Assembly (NCBI GenBank): GCA_018398765.1
Contig: JAHBMJ010000043.1
Coordinates: forward strand, 5,001 to 57,650
Source: Chromera velia
Lineage: Eukaryota; Sar; Chromeraceae
Direction: 5' to 3'
Length of the DNA stretch: 52,650 nucleotides
Below the pieces are notes generated by a model that saw only the letters and a program-made list of their open reading frames with translations, searched no databases and was not told where the DNA came from. The position numbers and the translations under genes were made by a program. Shown piece after piece: positions 22,901 through 34,280 of this stretch. Positions within the stretch are counted from its first letter, which is position 1; every line of letters begins with the position of its first letter.

Positions 22901-24327
22901 ACGGGCACGAGCCTCACGCTCGTGAAAACCCGCTTGTCAGGGTGCCCCTTTAGCATCTCAATGATGCGCACGACCGTCTTGAAGACGCGCCTGGAGGGCT
23001 TCGAAATCGACTGCGCTACCGTGTGGCCCCACACCGTACGGAGCGGATGATTCATCCTCACCCCCCACTGCAGAGTCCCGACTCCAGCACGGATCGGCTT
23101 CTCATACTGGTTGTCGACCTCTTCCTCGGTGGAGGGCTCAGCACTCTTGCCGTCTAAACCCTTCCAGGGTTTGCTCGGACGCTTCTCCTTCAAAATCTTC
23201 CATAGAGGAGCGGTGTCGGTGTTCTCGAGGTATGAAACCTGGGAGAGGTGAATCTCCTCCGTGGAGACTCTGGAGATGTCCACTCCAGAAAACTTCCTCT
23301 CTGATCCCTCCCCAATCACACACATGGACCCAAAGCCCAGCCTCTGGTTGAGGGTCTCCTGAAGGGCCTTGTGCTCCTTTGGAAGGGCTCCAGTCAGCAA
23401 ATCGTCTATCCAATTCATGACGATGGCTTGGGCTCTCCCTCCCTCAGGGGGAGCCTTGACTGCGATGGCCGTGTCCACACGCTTGAACCCCAACTCCTTG
23501 GATAACCCCTCCAACTTATGGTCGAAAAGCTGGGCCGCACAGGGCAGCCCATAGAAGCCCATCTCCACCAAGTACGTGCTCCTGGACTCGTACTTGGCCG
23601 CCATCCTCCTCAGCTCCTCGTACTTGTCATCAGGGATGTCCTTGAATGGGTTTTCCTCAGGGACTCGAGGCAGCATAGAGGGCAGTGTCGCGCCGACCCG
23701 CTCGGCGTTGTGATCCTTGGAGGTCAAGAAGGCAGTGGTAACATCCGCCGCCCCCATCTCCATTCTTGTGGACACAATGAAAAGGCAGACGGTGTTGATC
23801 CCCGCGACGGATGGCGTTCCGACGTAGGTGTCAACGAGTTGGCCGTCCAGGAAGCCCTTTGCGAAAAACCTCGCCTTAGGCTTCCAAGCCCCATCGTCCG
23901 TCTCCTTCCAAGTGCATCGCCAGCCCATACCGACGACCGCCCGAACTTCGTTCCTCTTAACCCTCTTGCCAAGTGTCCGGTTTCTCACAATGTTCACCAG
24001 CCACTCCTTCAGGGCAGCGAGCTTGTGAGACCCCGAGTCTATCTCTTCCTTTGTTGCGGGGAGCTGGGTAGAGCCCTTCTTAAAACGGCTCATCTCCTCC
24101 TCATACACGGCAGCTCCCGTGAACAGGAATCCTGACCGAGGTTTCCTGGATGAGAGGTAAGACAGGTGAGGAAGACCGCACCACCTATTCCTGGTGGGGC
24201 TCCCGGGCGTCTCAGCCCGTTTGGGACTGCCCTCTTCCCTCTCCCACGCCATCGCCCCCACGAACGACGGAATGCCTCTCTCCTCCCGGAAATCATCATT
24301 CCAGTTCCTCCCCGTCACCTCGGGCAC
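22901..24327 (-). pseudogene. Copia reverse transcriptase (RVT_2-type) segment
   Basis: The largest intact stretch of the element's pol. Landmarks in order: W-x-x-x-K-P-K-A-R-F-F-A-K-G-F, the first catalytic aspartate in ADVTTAFLT (about 23730-23755), the GFYGLPCAAQLFDHKLEGL region, and the active-site pair in NWIDDLL (about 23400-23420). Next come the substrate-binding LGFGSMCVIGE and later thumb or connection sequence (GTLQWGVRMNHPLR). This matches the copia RT family, which copies element RNA to DNA in a virus-like particle. The catalytic DD is preserved. Upstream the same frame continues into the extra segment with several TGA stops; downstream a frameshift near 22890 leads to RNase H. 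Confidence 0.88.
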
Positions 24328-27300
24328 TCTCCTTGCTCACTCCTCCCTCAAAACCTCCATCGCACAGAGGGTGTTGAACCGCTCTCACTGCGGGCCTTGC
24401 AAAACCTCATCCACCTTGTTCATCTCCTCAACCTCCTCCTTGGGCGGGTTCTGCCTCATGATGGGTCCTTCTCCTGCCCTGGGAAGTTTCCAACCTCCCA
24501 GGACACCCCACTCATCATCCGAGGAGCTACTGTTGCTCCCAAAGCCCGGGCCGCTTGCTTCAAACGTTGACAAGCTTGCTTCCAAGTCATACCCGTCCCT
24601 GTCTGTAGACGCAACCATAGACGGAGGCTCCTCATCCATCTCCACATTCTCCGCAATAGGGCCCAGTGGTTTAACTCCTCCAACCTCATTCCCTTCATCA
24701 GATGCCCCCTCGGCAGCAGGAGGACCTCTATGATCCTCCGCTCACTCCTCTCTGCCTGCGTTCAAAGGAATACCAGTTTGAGACTCAGCAGCCTTGGGGA
24801 CAACACGTGACCCCCCCTCGACAGGAGGCGCAGCAGGGACAGCAGAAGAGGAAGGCACAGCAGAGGAAGACGACGATGCGGAAGGATCTGCAGAGACCGC
24901 GTCTGCAGAGCCCTTTTCACCCCCTACCCTTTCTTCCTCCGGCAGTTTCCAAACTCCAACTTCCCGGAGCTGGACGGGGTCGTCAATCATACGTACAGCC
25001 TCTTCGGGGACTCTCCCTCCCCAAATGTCGAACACGTGCTTGATGGACGATCACTTCACTCTCCCATCCCTGATTTCCTTGACCTTGAAAGCGAGGGGGT
25101 CCCTTACCGACAGATCAGGTGCGAGGTCTGCCGACCCGTAGCTTCTACGCGCCTTTGAATGGAGGGCTACGAGCTTTCTCCTGTTGTCCCTCTGGACAAC
25201 TGCCCCCTTAATGGGGTAAGCCTCCATCGGTTAACGATCGTACGAGGAGAACTCCAGCACAGCTAGACCCAAAACTTTCTTCTCTTACATGGAAGTACCT
25301 TGTTCGGACCGGGACCTATCTGCGCCCCCCGGGTGCGCAGAAGGGTCAATCGGCCTATCCTCCAGTTCCGACTCGTCACCTCTACCCCTTTTGGCAGAAG
25401 ACTCCGCCTCTCTTTCGTCGTCTCCGTCGTCCCCGGAGAAGATCCTTCTCACAGACAATCTTCGCGGTCGTCTGCGAGCAGATAGACGGAGGCGGGCCCT
25501 CTCCCCTACGGAGATGCCGTGATGCAGAGCTTGGGAAGATCCGGGAGGAACGTCCCTCCCGCCATCTCCACCTCCCTTATCATCAGCTCCCCCGCCCCTG
25601 TCTCCTCCAGAACAACCCCCTGGAGGTGGGTCGTACAGAGAATCGTCTGGGGAAGGGTCCTCTTGACCCCCATCTCCGTCAGGAGGATCCTCCCCATCTT
25701 TTCCATCGTCTGGGTCCGACTCGCTCGTTCTGCCCCACAGCAGAGACTCAGAAGCGAAGGTGTCTTCGTCAGTCTCCTCATCCTCAGCACCCGAAACATG
25801 AGCGCAAGGGGACCCTTCCCCTCCCTTTCTGTCTCTGCCTGTCTTTACCACAGATGCATCCGAGAGCTCCTCCCAAGCTCAGTCCCCGCAGCCGACCTCG
25901 TTCTTGTCGACCTTGTCCCTGGGGTCCTTGGGTAGGACGACCTCTACCGTGGGGTCTTCTCTCTCAAACACGATAGGGCGCGAGCGGTCATTATGGTGCT
26001 TCGACCGGTGGAACATGCACCTAACCTGGTAGCACATCTCACATACGAGGCACCACGCCTTCTCATCTTCGTTGCTTTCTGTCCTCCGGAACACGTCCCA
26101 AAAGTGTTCCATCATCCGATCTCTTCCTTCCGTGTACGCTCGGATGCTTGCAGCTACCGGATCCGGGTCGTAGAAGCTCGGAAAAACATAGTTTTGGAAC
26201 TCGATCCGCTTGTACTCATAGTGCCTCTCGGGAAAACCGACAGCCATGGACAGCCCGACAGTCTAGAACTTCCCTTCCAAAGGGGTCCAGTAGGCATACT
26301 CGGCTCCCAGGGGCTCAAATTGAATCCGAGACAGACCGTCTGTCTCCCTCAATTCCCTGTTAGCCTCGATCCACTCCTGCTTGGGCCTATCCAAGTAGTT
26401 GAGCGCCGTGTGCATGTAGTATTGCCCCCTATGCTTGCCCCCAGCCGTATTGGGAGCAATGGAGACTTGGAGACTCATCGAAGTCGTCCACCCCTCTGGG
26501 ATCTCAATCCAACAGGGCTGTGGAGGCGAGTGCAGATAGACGCCCTAGTTCTGTAACATGATCTTCTTGAGGCTCTCCTCCTCAAGATCGAAACCTATGT
26601 CTCCAAAGAACACCTCACGTGCTTCTTGAATTTCATCTTGCGTCCTTGTAGCACTCCCGCTTCTCCACGAGTCCCCCTTAACGCCCGTCGTCAGTCGGGG
26701 TGCCAAGTAGTCCTTAAAAAGTTTAGGGTATCCAACACCTCTCCCTGAGTGATCTCCCCCAGATCGGGGTGGAACATGAGCGCAAAACGACGAGTCCAAG
26801 CGTCATACACCCCCCGGTGGTACGTCATGAACACCGGCCACTCCACCTTCCAATTGTACCCCAGGGGCTCCCCATTGGCCCCTAGGAGGCGGTTCCCCTT
26901 CTCGTCACAAAAGACGGGGCCTAGATCCATCACCCGCCTTCCCCTCGAAAGAGCGCGATTATGCTGCCGCACCGTCCCAGGCATGCGCAGCACCCCAGGG
27001 CCTGATGGGTCCAGGATGGTCCCCTTCATTAAGGAGCCGAGCGGGACAATGAAATCCGGTAACGGCGACTCCCCGGAGTCGACAGAAGCCCTGTTGGACA
27101 TAGCAGGAGAGGGAGACCGTGCTTGGGCGCCCGCCGCCCCTGCTTCCCGTACCGAGGCCTCTGCCTGAGCAGGGGAGGGGTTGGAGGGCTCTACAGGAGC
27201 AGGGGGAGGGAAGGAGGGAGGCAGTGCAGAGGGAAGGGCAGAGGAAGAGGGGAGGGCAGAGAAAGACGATGACGAAGCCGACGCCTGCGCCTCCGTGCTC

Positions 27301-27450
27301 GAAATCTCCTGATGTCCCTCACAAAGGTGATCTCGAGTGAGACAAGGGGCTTCCCGCAAGCCTACAACACCTTCGCCCTCATCCGCCAGTTGAAAAGAAA
27401 ATTTCCTCGCCGGCCACTGTGTCCCTCACTGCAACCCCTCATACCATCCC
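24328..27450 (-). pseudogene. Extra coding segment between integrase and RT of the copia element
   Basis: About 3.1 kb of sequence with protein-like composition, in the frame of integrase at first and in the frame of RT after a shift near 26740. Low-complexity S/P/A-rich linkers (about 27120-27300, 24780-24900) and acidic D/G-rich stretches (25480-25760) surround more structured blocks. One block, about 26480-25880, holds a cysteine cluster [12 protein letters not shown] followed by HRSKHH, possibly zinc-binding. Stops include TAG at 26545 and 26263, TGA at 25879 and TAA at 25285. Copia elements normally have a much shorter integrase C-terminal linker here, so this may be an expanded integrase tail or an acquired domain. 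I do not recognise its function. Confidence 0.55.
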
Positions 27451-28685
27451 ACCGGAGATGTACCCGGAAGGACTAGAGGGAATCCCCTGTGGCCGAGGTC
27501 GCTCCTACCAGCCCGTCTGCGATAGCGAGCTCCCGTGCCCCCCTCCTGCCTTGCAGAAGTTTTCCAGAGTCGTAGATCATCCTGGTCTCCGCGCGTGGGA
27601 GCCAGGAGGATGTTCCCATTTTGATCAAATCGATGCCCCCCCCAGAGGCGGAGGTTGTCGGGGACCGTCTGCAGATGCTCGGGATGGACCTGCAGGACGG
27701 TAAAACGTTCCCCTTGAACGTCCCTCTCCTTGTATCCGTGGAGAACCGCGACAACATCATGCGTGAGCAGAGCTAAAAACTGTACAATGACTCAACGCAA
27801 CTCCGTTCCCAGGGAAGGCATGGACACCATCGCAGTGTTCCCCACTTTCCATCCAGGAGGCGCTCTCCGAAAGGTCAGGGTAAAAGGGATGCCCCCCACC
27901 GTTCTGTGAAACGCACAGGAATACCCCCAACGTTCCCCCATCGCCATGAGGTGAATCACAGCAAGGGGAAACCGGTGGTTCGGGTCCGATATGAGGAGGG
28001 CCACTCCCTCCCGATTGCTGCGGATGCAGCGCTCGACCAGAGCCTGCAGACCCTTTCCAATGTACGAAGGTCCCTGACGGTACTCGATGGGGTGGAGTCC
28101 GGGGGACCTGTCCCCCCGGAGCTACGAGTGGAAGGAGGCACCCGCTCCTGCCTTCTCTCCATCCATGCACACCAGGTGTGGACGCCCTAGCCAACGAGCA
28201 AAGTAGTGCGCGCAGTTGATGAGGGAAGCCTCATCTTTCTCCTTAGCTGGGTGGGCCAGAGAGAATCCGGCTCCTGGCTCGTAGAGGATGACCATCATCC
28301 CGAAGCCCCCTGTCTCGGCCTTCGCGAGAAAGTCCTTGAAGAACTAGATGTCGACGATCCAGACCGTTCCCTTGATCGGCCTCCAATCTGCCGACAGCTT
28401 CTCACTCCTCTTATAAATCCGGGGAGTGATCGCGTTCTTCAGCTGACAGAGGGGATACGCAGAAACCCACCTTCTGCAGTCCTCATCGATGTCAATGCCC
28501 TCAGCTGCGAGTGTCTCCTTGAGATTGTTGAAGTTCTGGTGTCCGTAGCACGCGTGCAGTGCCATCACCTCACGCTGCTGGTCGACCATGACGGCCGAGA
28601 AGGCAGCCAGGTGCGTCCGTTCGAACCCGTAGTTCCATGGTCGGAAGTGGTCAGCGCCCCCAGCATCAAACTTTCTCACCGCAAG
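27451..28685 (-). pseudogene. Copia integrase, degenerate
   Basis: Begins with a gag-pre-integrase/zinc-type region: ALHACYGHQNFNNLKETL, whose H..H spacing is reminiscent of HHCC, then CRRWVSAYPLCQLKN, which supplies the two cysteines. The core shows a first acidic residue in VWIVDI (about 28350) and a second in CMDGEKAGAGA (about 28150). A likely glutamate follows in LQALVERCIR. TAG stops lie at 28344-28346 and 28122-28124, and TGA stops near 27790 and 27448. A one-base shift at about 28690 separates it from the protease frame. The domain would insert the cDNA into the host genome. Confidence 0.75.
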
Positions 28686-30454
28686 AAAAGGACCTCAGGT
28701 CCTTGCTGACAGTGGTTGGTGTCCGCCAGCTCCGAGGCAGTCCATCCACCCACGACCCAATACGTGATCGGGTAGGCAGCCACAGAGACCTCGACGCCAT
28801 CGGGTATAGCCCTGAAGTCCTTCTTGGCCGACCTCTTCTTCAACACGTCGGGAAGAGGGGTTCGGGGAATCCGCTCATAAGGATCCCTCTGCTGCCTCAT
28901 CCTCTGCACCTTATTCCGCCGGTCCCACACCTCCTGCAGTGACTGGAACCGGTACCCGCATGAACCTCCTTGGGGACCGCTCCCAAGGAAGTGCTTGAAG
29001 GACTTGTTCGGGATGGCCTTGTAGTGCAGGCTGCGGTCATACACGGCTCGAGGGAGGTGGTTGAGGCCATACCCGTCCGGCCTGTCTCCCCAGGGCTTGT
29101 GGATGATGCAGGCCTCCGGTGCCCCCACCTTGAAGGGGGTGTCCATGACCTCAACATCAACCTGCGGAATGCCCTGACGCACCTCCTCCTGGTACATCAG
29201 GTCCATAGACAGCCTCACCCCATGTGAGATCTACCTCTCCTCCTTCATCTTCTCAGCCCACGCGCGGTAGGCGGGAAGGACATCCTTCGGCGAAGAACGA
29301 GGGACGAAGAGGCCTGCACTAGGAGCATTGCAAATCAGCACGTCAGGGAGATTCGGCTGATCAACTGTGTGGAGGAGGCAGGGGACGACAATATTCTTTG
29401 GAGCACCGGAGGGGTCGTGAGTCCCAAACCGGATGCCAAGAATCGCAGGACAAGAGAACACCGCCTCATCGCCCAGTCCCCGCGACTGGAGGGGCATCTC
29501 CAGCTGCACCTTCCACTCAATGAAATCTTGTCCCATGACAAGATGCTCATAGTGCCGGTGCCGCGTCTTTTTGGGAAGCCCCCCGTCCGGGGGCCCGTCC
29601 CCCTCCTCCCTAACACCCCCCGTGAACAAACCCGTCCAGTTCGGGATATCCGGCCCCCCAAAGGCACGGATGAGGCTCCTCACCTTCCTCCAGGAGATGA
29701 GGTTCCCGAACGTACAGGAGTCAATATAGATCTTGATAACCCTGTACTCGACGAGCTCGGGGTTTTTGAATCTCGCATTTCCTGAAATCTGGTAGACCTC
29801 GAACTTCTCCGGAAACCCAGCCCGTCGCCGGGTCCTGTTTGGGTCGTTCATCAGTTCACTCTTGTACTGGGAGACCGTGTAGACAGCAGATTTTGAACCA
29901 AAGGGCACCGTACCCATGGTGGTCTCGTCTTCCGGTCCCCGTGTGCGAGAGATGGACTCAGGGAGATGGAGGTCCTGCTCCTCTATCATATCCCTGATGT
30001 GCTGAACTCTTCTTGCAGTGAAGTCCGACTGGAAGGCTTGCATGACCATCATGTAAGTCTCCAAACCTGCAGGGAAGATAGCCCACCCCATACGTTCTAA
30101 GCCTGTCCGTTCAGGCTTGTCGGACAAGATCGTTTGCCAGGCTTCACGGACTCCTTCTCTCCATACATCGACCCCCGTGTGGTTCCTAACAGGATCCCAG
30201 GCAGACAGGCGCTCCATAGCCCTATCATGCCACACGTGGAAGGTCGTTGTATCGTAGTCGGGCGAGTACTTGGCTCCCGGCTCATAGCACAAAGGAAGGC
30301 CAAGGCGGTCTGCAAAGCGAACCTTTCCGAGAGACCCCTCCCTGTGAGTGGTCTTCTCCTCACCCTTGGACGTGTGGATGGTCAGGTCGAACGAGTTCCC
30401 CTGCTAGTGGCCACGTGAGATGCCACCCGTCACTACGACATCATCATCATCATC
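28676..30454 (-). pseudogene. Copia protease region and downstream linker
   Basis: Same frame as gag, with TAG stops at 30404-30406 and 29231-29233. An aspartic-protease-like motif [11 protein letters not shown] lies at about 29720-29690, followed by the hydrophobic [11 protein letters not shown] near 29325. Retrotransposon proteases usually have D-[ST]-G-[AT]; the glycine is replaced by cysteine here, so activity is doubtful or the motif has decayed. The segment would process the polyprotein. After 29231 the frame continues with a lysine- and arginine-rich linker to the integrase shift at about 28690. Confidence 0.6.
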
Positions 30455-33328
30455 CTAACCCCCAGGACCGACAGTCTGCGAGGACACAGGAGGGACACTA
30501 CCCCCCCGCTGCGCCTGTCCGGAGTCTGGGTTCTTCTTTTCGAAGTTCTCATTGTTGAACCTGCCGGGAGAAAGGATACGCCCACCACGGCCGCGACCCC
30601 CACCGCCTCCTCTCCCCCCTGAGCCGCCCCCACGACCAGGATAGGGAGACCCTCGATGGTCTCTGGAGCCGCCTCTACGGCCTCCTCCTCCTGGAGGACC
30701 CTTAGGGCGGCCCCCTGAGCCGCCCCTGTCCTGCCCGGTCTTGTCTATCTGCTTCATCATCCACCGCTTCTTCGCGTTCTCGTCAGGACAGTTGTTGGGA
30801 GCATGGCCCATCGTTCTGCACGATGGGCAGCCGTCCTTCTTCCGAATCCAAGGACAGGCCCCATGGCCCCCCCACTCTGCATGTCCATCCGGACGGTTGC
30901 ATCTCAGGCACTGCCCATCGCGGTACCCGTGGGGAAGGCTCTTCCTGCTGGCAGGATCCCAACACACTTTGTCCCACAGAGACCCAAACTCTCCATCCCA
31001 CTGACCGGGTTTGATGGGAGTTTCTCCAGGTCCCGCTATCGTCCCGATGAACGCATCCGACCCAGATCCGCCCCGTTGTCGGACACTATATCGGTCGAGA
31101 ACGGGGTTCCTGTTGGAGCCCCTGGGGTTGACAATGGCCTGAGTGGGAGGACGGTCCCTTCCTTCCACCCCCTTGTCATTGTATCTACTGGAGGGAGCAG
31201 AGGAATTGGACCCAGGAGAGTACCCCCGATTGGAGCTCCCCCCGCCATCCCCCTTGCCGAAACCCCCTCCTGCACTGCCCTGCCTCCTGCGATCAGAGTT
31301 GCCCCTGCTCTTCCCGCCAGAGTCAGGGGTCTTTCCTCCTGAGGGTTTCCCTCCCTTTGCCTTGGAAGGTGACTTCCTCTGCGGGACTCCTCCAGGCCCC
31401 GCGAACCCCATGAAAGGAACCTTCGGAATAATACCCCCCCGCGAGGCACCCCCCGAGTCCCTCACCCCGAAGGTTGCCGCCTTCTGTTCCCACTCTCTCT
31501 TCAAGTCCTCGACGAGAGCTCCCTTAACCAGGCCCCGGTCCTAGACATCGCCGAGAGACTTGTTGAAGGTCTCCGCTTGGGCAGCGATGGCATGGATCTC
31601 CTTAGTGATCTCCATTTTGCTGGTGAGGTCCACCGGGTTCTGCCTCTCTTGCCACCTCATGATGAGGTCGTTTGGCAGGTGTGCCGTCAGGAGCCCGAGC
31701 CTGTACTTCACGCCAAGCTCGTGGACGATGTTCTCCTAAACCAGATGGTTTAGGAGACGCTTGTGATACGCCAGCAGCTCTGTGTAGGTACCGAAGCGAC
31801 AGGGCTTGCAGGCAATCCTCTCGTACTCCAGGATGAGAGCAGAGGTCGAGTACTGGATCGTCTTGAAAAAGTGCGCAAAGATCATCGCCACGACCTTATC
31901 TCGCATCTCCGCAAAGGTCCTCAAGACCGATGTCAAGATCTCCTCCAGGGTGTAGGTGATGAGGGGATCCTCAGGGTTATACTTGGGCCTCCCCTGAGAT
32001 CCACTCGACTCCCTAACTCTCAGGAAAGAGAAGATGTCAGGAGCATCCGGAGCCCCGACATCACCAGTATGCACCCCCTCACCTACAAACACCGTCGCAA
32101 GATCAGAGGGAGACACAGCAGGATACACCCCCCCACCTGTAAGGGGGGTCATCTGGAATACCGAAGGCAGGCGACCTTCAGCAGCACCCCCAGCGATACC
32201 CTTGGCCTGGGGGGAAGAAGAGAGCACGTCTATTTCCTTACGGAGTTTGTCGGCCTGCTCGTTCAGAGCAAACCCATCAGACGCCAGCTGGTCAATATGA
32301 CCATGCAGGGTCGCTACCAGCGTATCCCTGTCAGCCTTCCCAGCGTCGAAGACCTCTTTCTTCTTGGCCCAGGATACCAGCTCTGATGTGTACGCCTCCT
32401 TCCCTTCAGACCCCTCAGGGAAATTGTCCCTCCTGGGTATGCTACTCATCACTTCATTCTCCCCCTTCTGGATCTCCAGAATTCGGAGCTTGTCAGCACC
32501 CCGTGCGGCTTCCAGACCCGATATCTGGGCCACAAGGTCCTCGTACTACTTCTTTTTTATCTCCAGCAGGGTGGTGTCAGGTCGCACACCGACCACCTGC
32601 ACCCCCCCACTGGAACTGCTACTGCTACTGCTACGGCGGTCCCACTCATCAGAGGCCGGACGCTGCTCACTGAACACAGGGACGGACATCTGACAGGAGG
32701 TGTCTGGTATCGCTCCTGTCTCCTCCTCCGTCTTCACTTTCGTCTCTGTTGAAACTCTCTCATAGAGCTTTCCACCTAAAAAAAACATAACAGGGCGAGA
32801 CAGGGAGAGGGAAGATGGTTCCTTCAGAGTCTGCAGGCAGAGGATCTGTTCATTCAGAGCCTTCAACTGGGGACCAGAGATTCTCTCCTTCTCTTGGCGT
32901 GAGAGAAGCTCCCTGATTTCCATGATCCTCACCTTGCCCATTCTCAGGACATCGGTCCGCTGTAGATATCTCTTCATCCACTCCGCATCGGGCGGAGAGA
33001 CGGAGTCCACAACGTGCCTGTGAAAAATCCGGAGCTGCTCAGAGATATCCAAGCTGAGGTGGGGCACCCGTTCCACCACCTTCTCCAGCACTTCCACCTC
33101 GGTCCTTGCGACGTAGTGCTTAACGTTGACCCCCACCTTGTTCCTGTTGGTGAGGGTGAGCCCGCTGCACCACTTATCCGAGTCCCCGAGAATGGCCACA
33201 GCATCTACATATTGCCGTACCCACTCGATAATGTCCGCATCGTCCGTGAGGCCGAAGACGCCCACGGTCTTCACCTCCATACCCTTGATCGCGACGCACC
33301 CATGTGGAGCGTCCTTCTTGGGACCCAT
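30455..33328 (-). pseudogene. Copia gag, interrupted by stops
   Basis: One continuous frame from the ATG at 33328 (MGPKKDAPHGC) to the TAG at 30455, broken by three other TAG codons (32546-32548, 31736-31738, 31541-31543) and no frameshift. The region around 32300-31550 looks like a capsid: helical, with AHLPNDLIMRWQ typical of copia gag. The C-terminal third is glycine- and arginine-rich, with a canonical nucleocapsid knuckle CPSCRTMGHAPNNC (C-x2-C-x4-H-x4-C) near 30785-30830. An atypical Cys/His cluster CLRCNRPDGHAEWGGHGAC lies just before it. Gag would form the virus-like particle and bind element RNA. At about 958 codons it is roughly twice the usual copia gag length. Confidence 0.8.
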
Positions 33329-33398
33329 GGTAAGTCACCTGCAGTAGGGAATCGGGAATACAACAAGGGGAATGTTGTCGGAATGACAACGGGAGACT

Positions 33399-33416
33399 CC
33401 CTCAGTGACGGCGCCA
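33399..33416 (-). other. Primer binding site of the copia element
   Basis: On minus it reads TGGCGCCGTCACTGAGGG one base after the 5' LTR end (...TTTTCA C). The TGG start pairs with the CCA end of a tRNA whose 3' end would read GACGGCGCCA. The tRNA identity cannot be assigned from this window. Confidence 0.7.
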
Positions 33417-33417
33417 G

Positions 33418-34126
33418 TGAAAAGTAGAGTCTCACCTCTCTTGAGATTCCTCCAGTGGAATCCTATGGGCCCTCCCGTATCGATCCTCTAGCCTATCCAG
33501 AGGACTCCTCAAACTGCTATACTCCCGAATTCCTGGCCCTCTCCTATTAGAGGAGCACAGCGAATACGTCTCCATGACGTACTCGTCTAGACCGATACAA
33601 ATAATCAAAAATAAATACCTGATCAGTCTCTTCACCAGACAGAAAATCTATGAACTCCCACAGTCCATAGTATGCTCCTGCTGGTGGCCTTGTGTATTAC
33701 TCAGAGCACAAGAGAACTACAGAAAGACACAGGACATAGTACAGATCCTACCCATGAAGCTCTATCAATCCCTAAGTCACGTCTCTCATTCAGACGGACG
33801 ATAACCGCCGTGCACGTCTGTCTGACTGTCTGGAAATTAATTCGGGACCGGAATTAATTCTGATGCCTCCGATGGCATAACTGCACCATCGGCCTATTTA
33901 AATCCCATATGAACCCCCGGAGCACACACCACTACGGTGAGTGCCTCGGGTATATTTCTAACGCCAAAGTGCATGCGGGCCATACCATGGAACTCACAAC
34001 ATGCACACCTCTGTCGCAGGCGTCCCGCCACCCCATGTGGACGGGCCTCTGCGTGCGCGTCGCTCCCTTTTCTGGCTCGGGGCGAAGGGATGAATAGAAA
34101 TGCCAGGACCATCGTTTACTTTCACA
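33418..34126 (-). repeat. 5' LTR of the copia element
   Basis: 709 bp with canonical TG...CA ends on plus (TGAAAAG to TTTCACA). It differs from the other LTR at about 35 positions counted by eye, one of them a transversion. This LTR would drive transcription leftward. Confidence 0.9.
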
Positions 34127-34280
34127 ACTGTTGTTTAGCTATTGCATGCACAGGTGTTGTGCAAGTATTGCAACTTGAAGGTGTTGCAGGCAAAAAAAAA
34201 AAAAATGTAGATAACTCGTTTTTCTAGAACTTTTTTAAAGTGTTTTTTTTTTTTGCTGTGACATGCCTAGATTCCCCTAG
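34127..34280. mobile_element. Right half of the split inverted-repeat element
   Basis: Begins with the duplicated ACTGT and continues TGTTTAGC...; it ends ...TTCCCCTAG, the inverse of the CTAGGGG start at 18905. It is followed by GAAGTTGT. Together with 18905-19005 the original element would be about 250 bp. Confidence 0.72.

Larger units (their letters stand above)
19008..34126 (-). mobile_element. Giant Ty1/copia-type LTR retrotransposon, degenerate, 15.1 kb
   Basis: Two 709-bp LTRs bound a 13.7-kb interior. Reading on the minus strand: PBS, gag with a CCHC knuckle, aspartic protease, integrase, an extra coding segment, reverse transcriptase, RNase H, then a 2.7-kb non-coding tail and a purine tract before the 3' LTR. 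Integrase before RT is the copia order. A 5-bp duplication ACTGT flanks it (19001-19005 and 34127-34131), within a split short element whose relative shows the unoccupied site. The coding frame carries many premature stops and at least three frameshifts, so this copy is dead. The two LTRs differ at about 35 of 709 sites by eye, all but one of them transitions. It is far larger than the usual 5-6 kb of copia elements. Confidence 0.88.

Noticed and set aside
30455-33328. Programmed TAG readthrough giving a functional gag-pol
   Set aside because: Several TAGs interrupt gag itself, integrase has further stops and frameshifts, and the LTRs have diverged; decay is simpler. The TAG excess is still reported as a finding.
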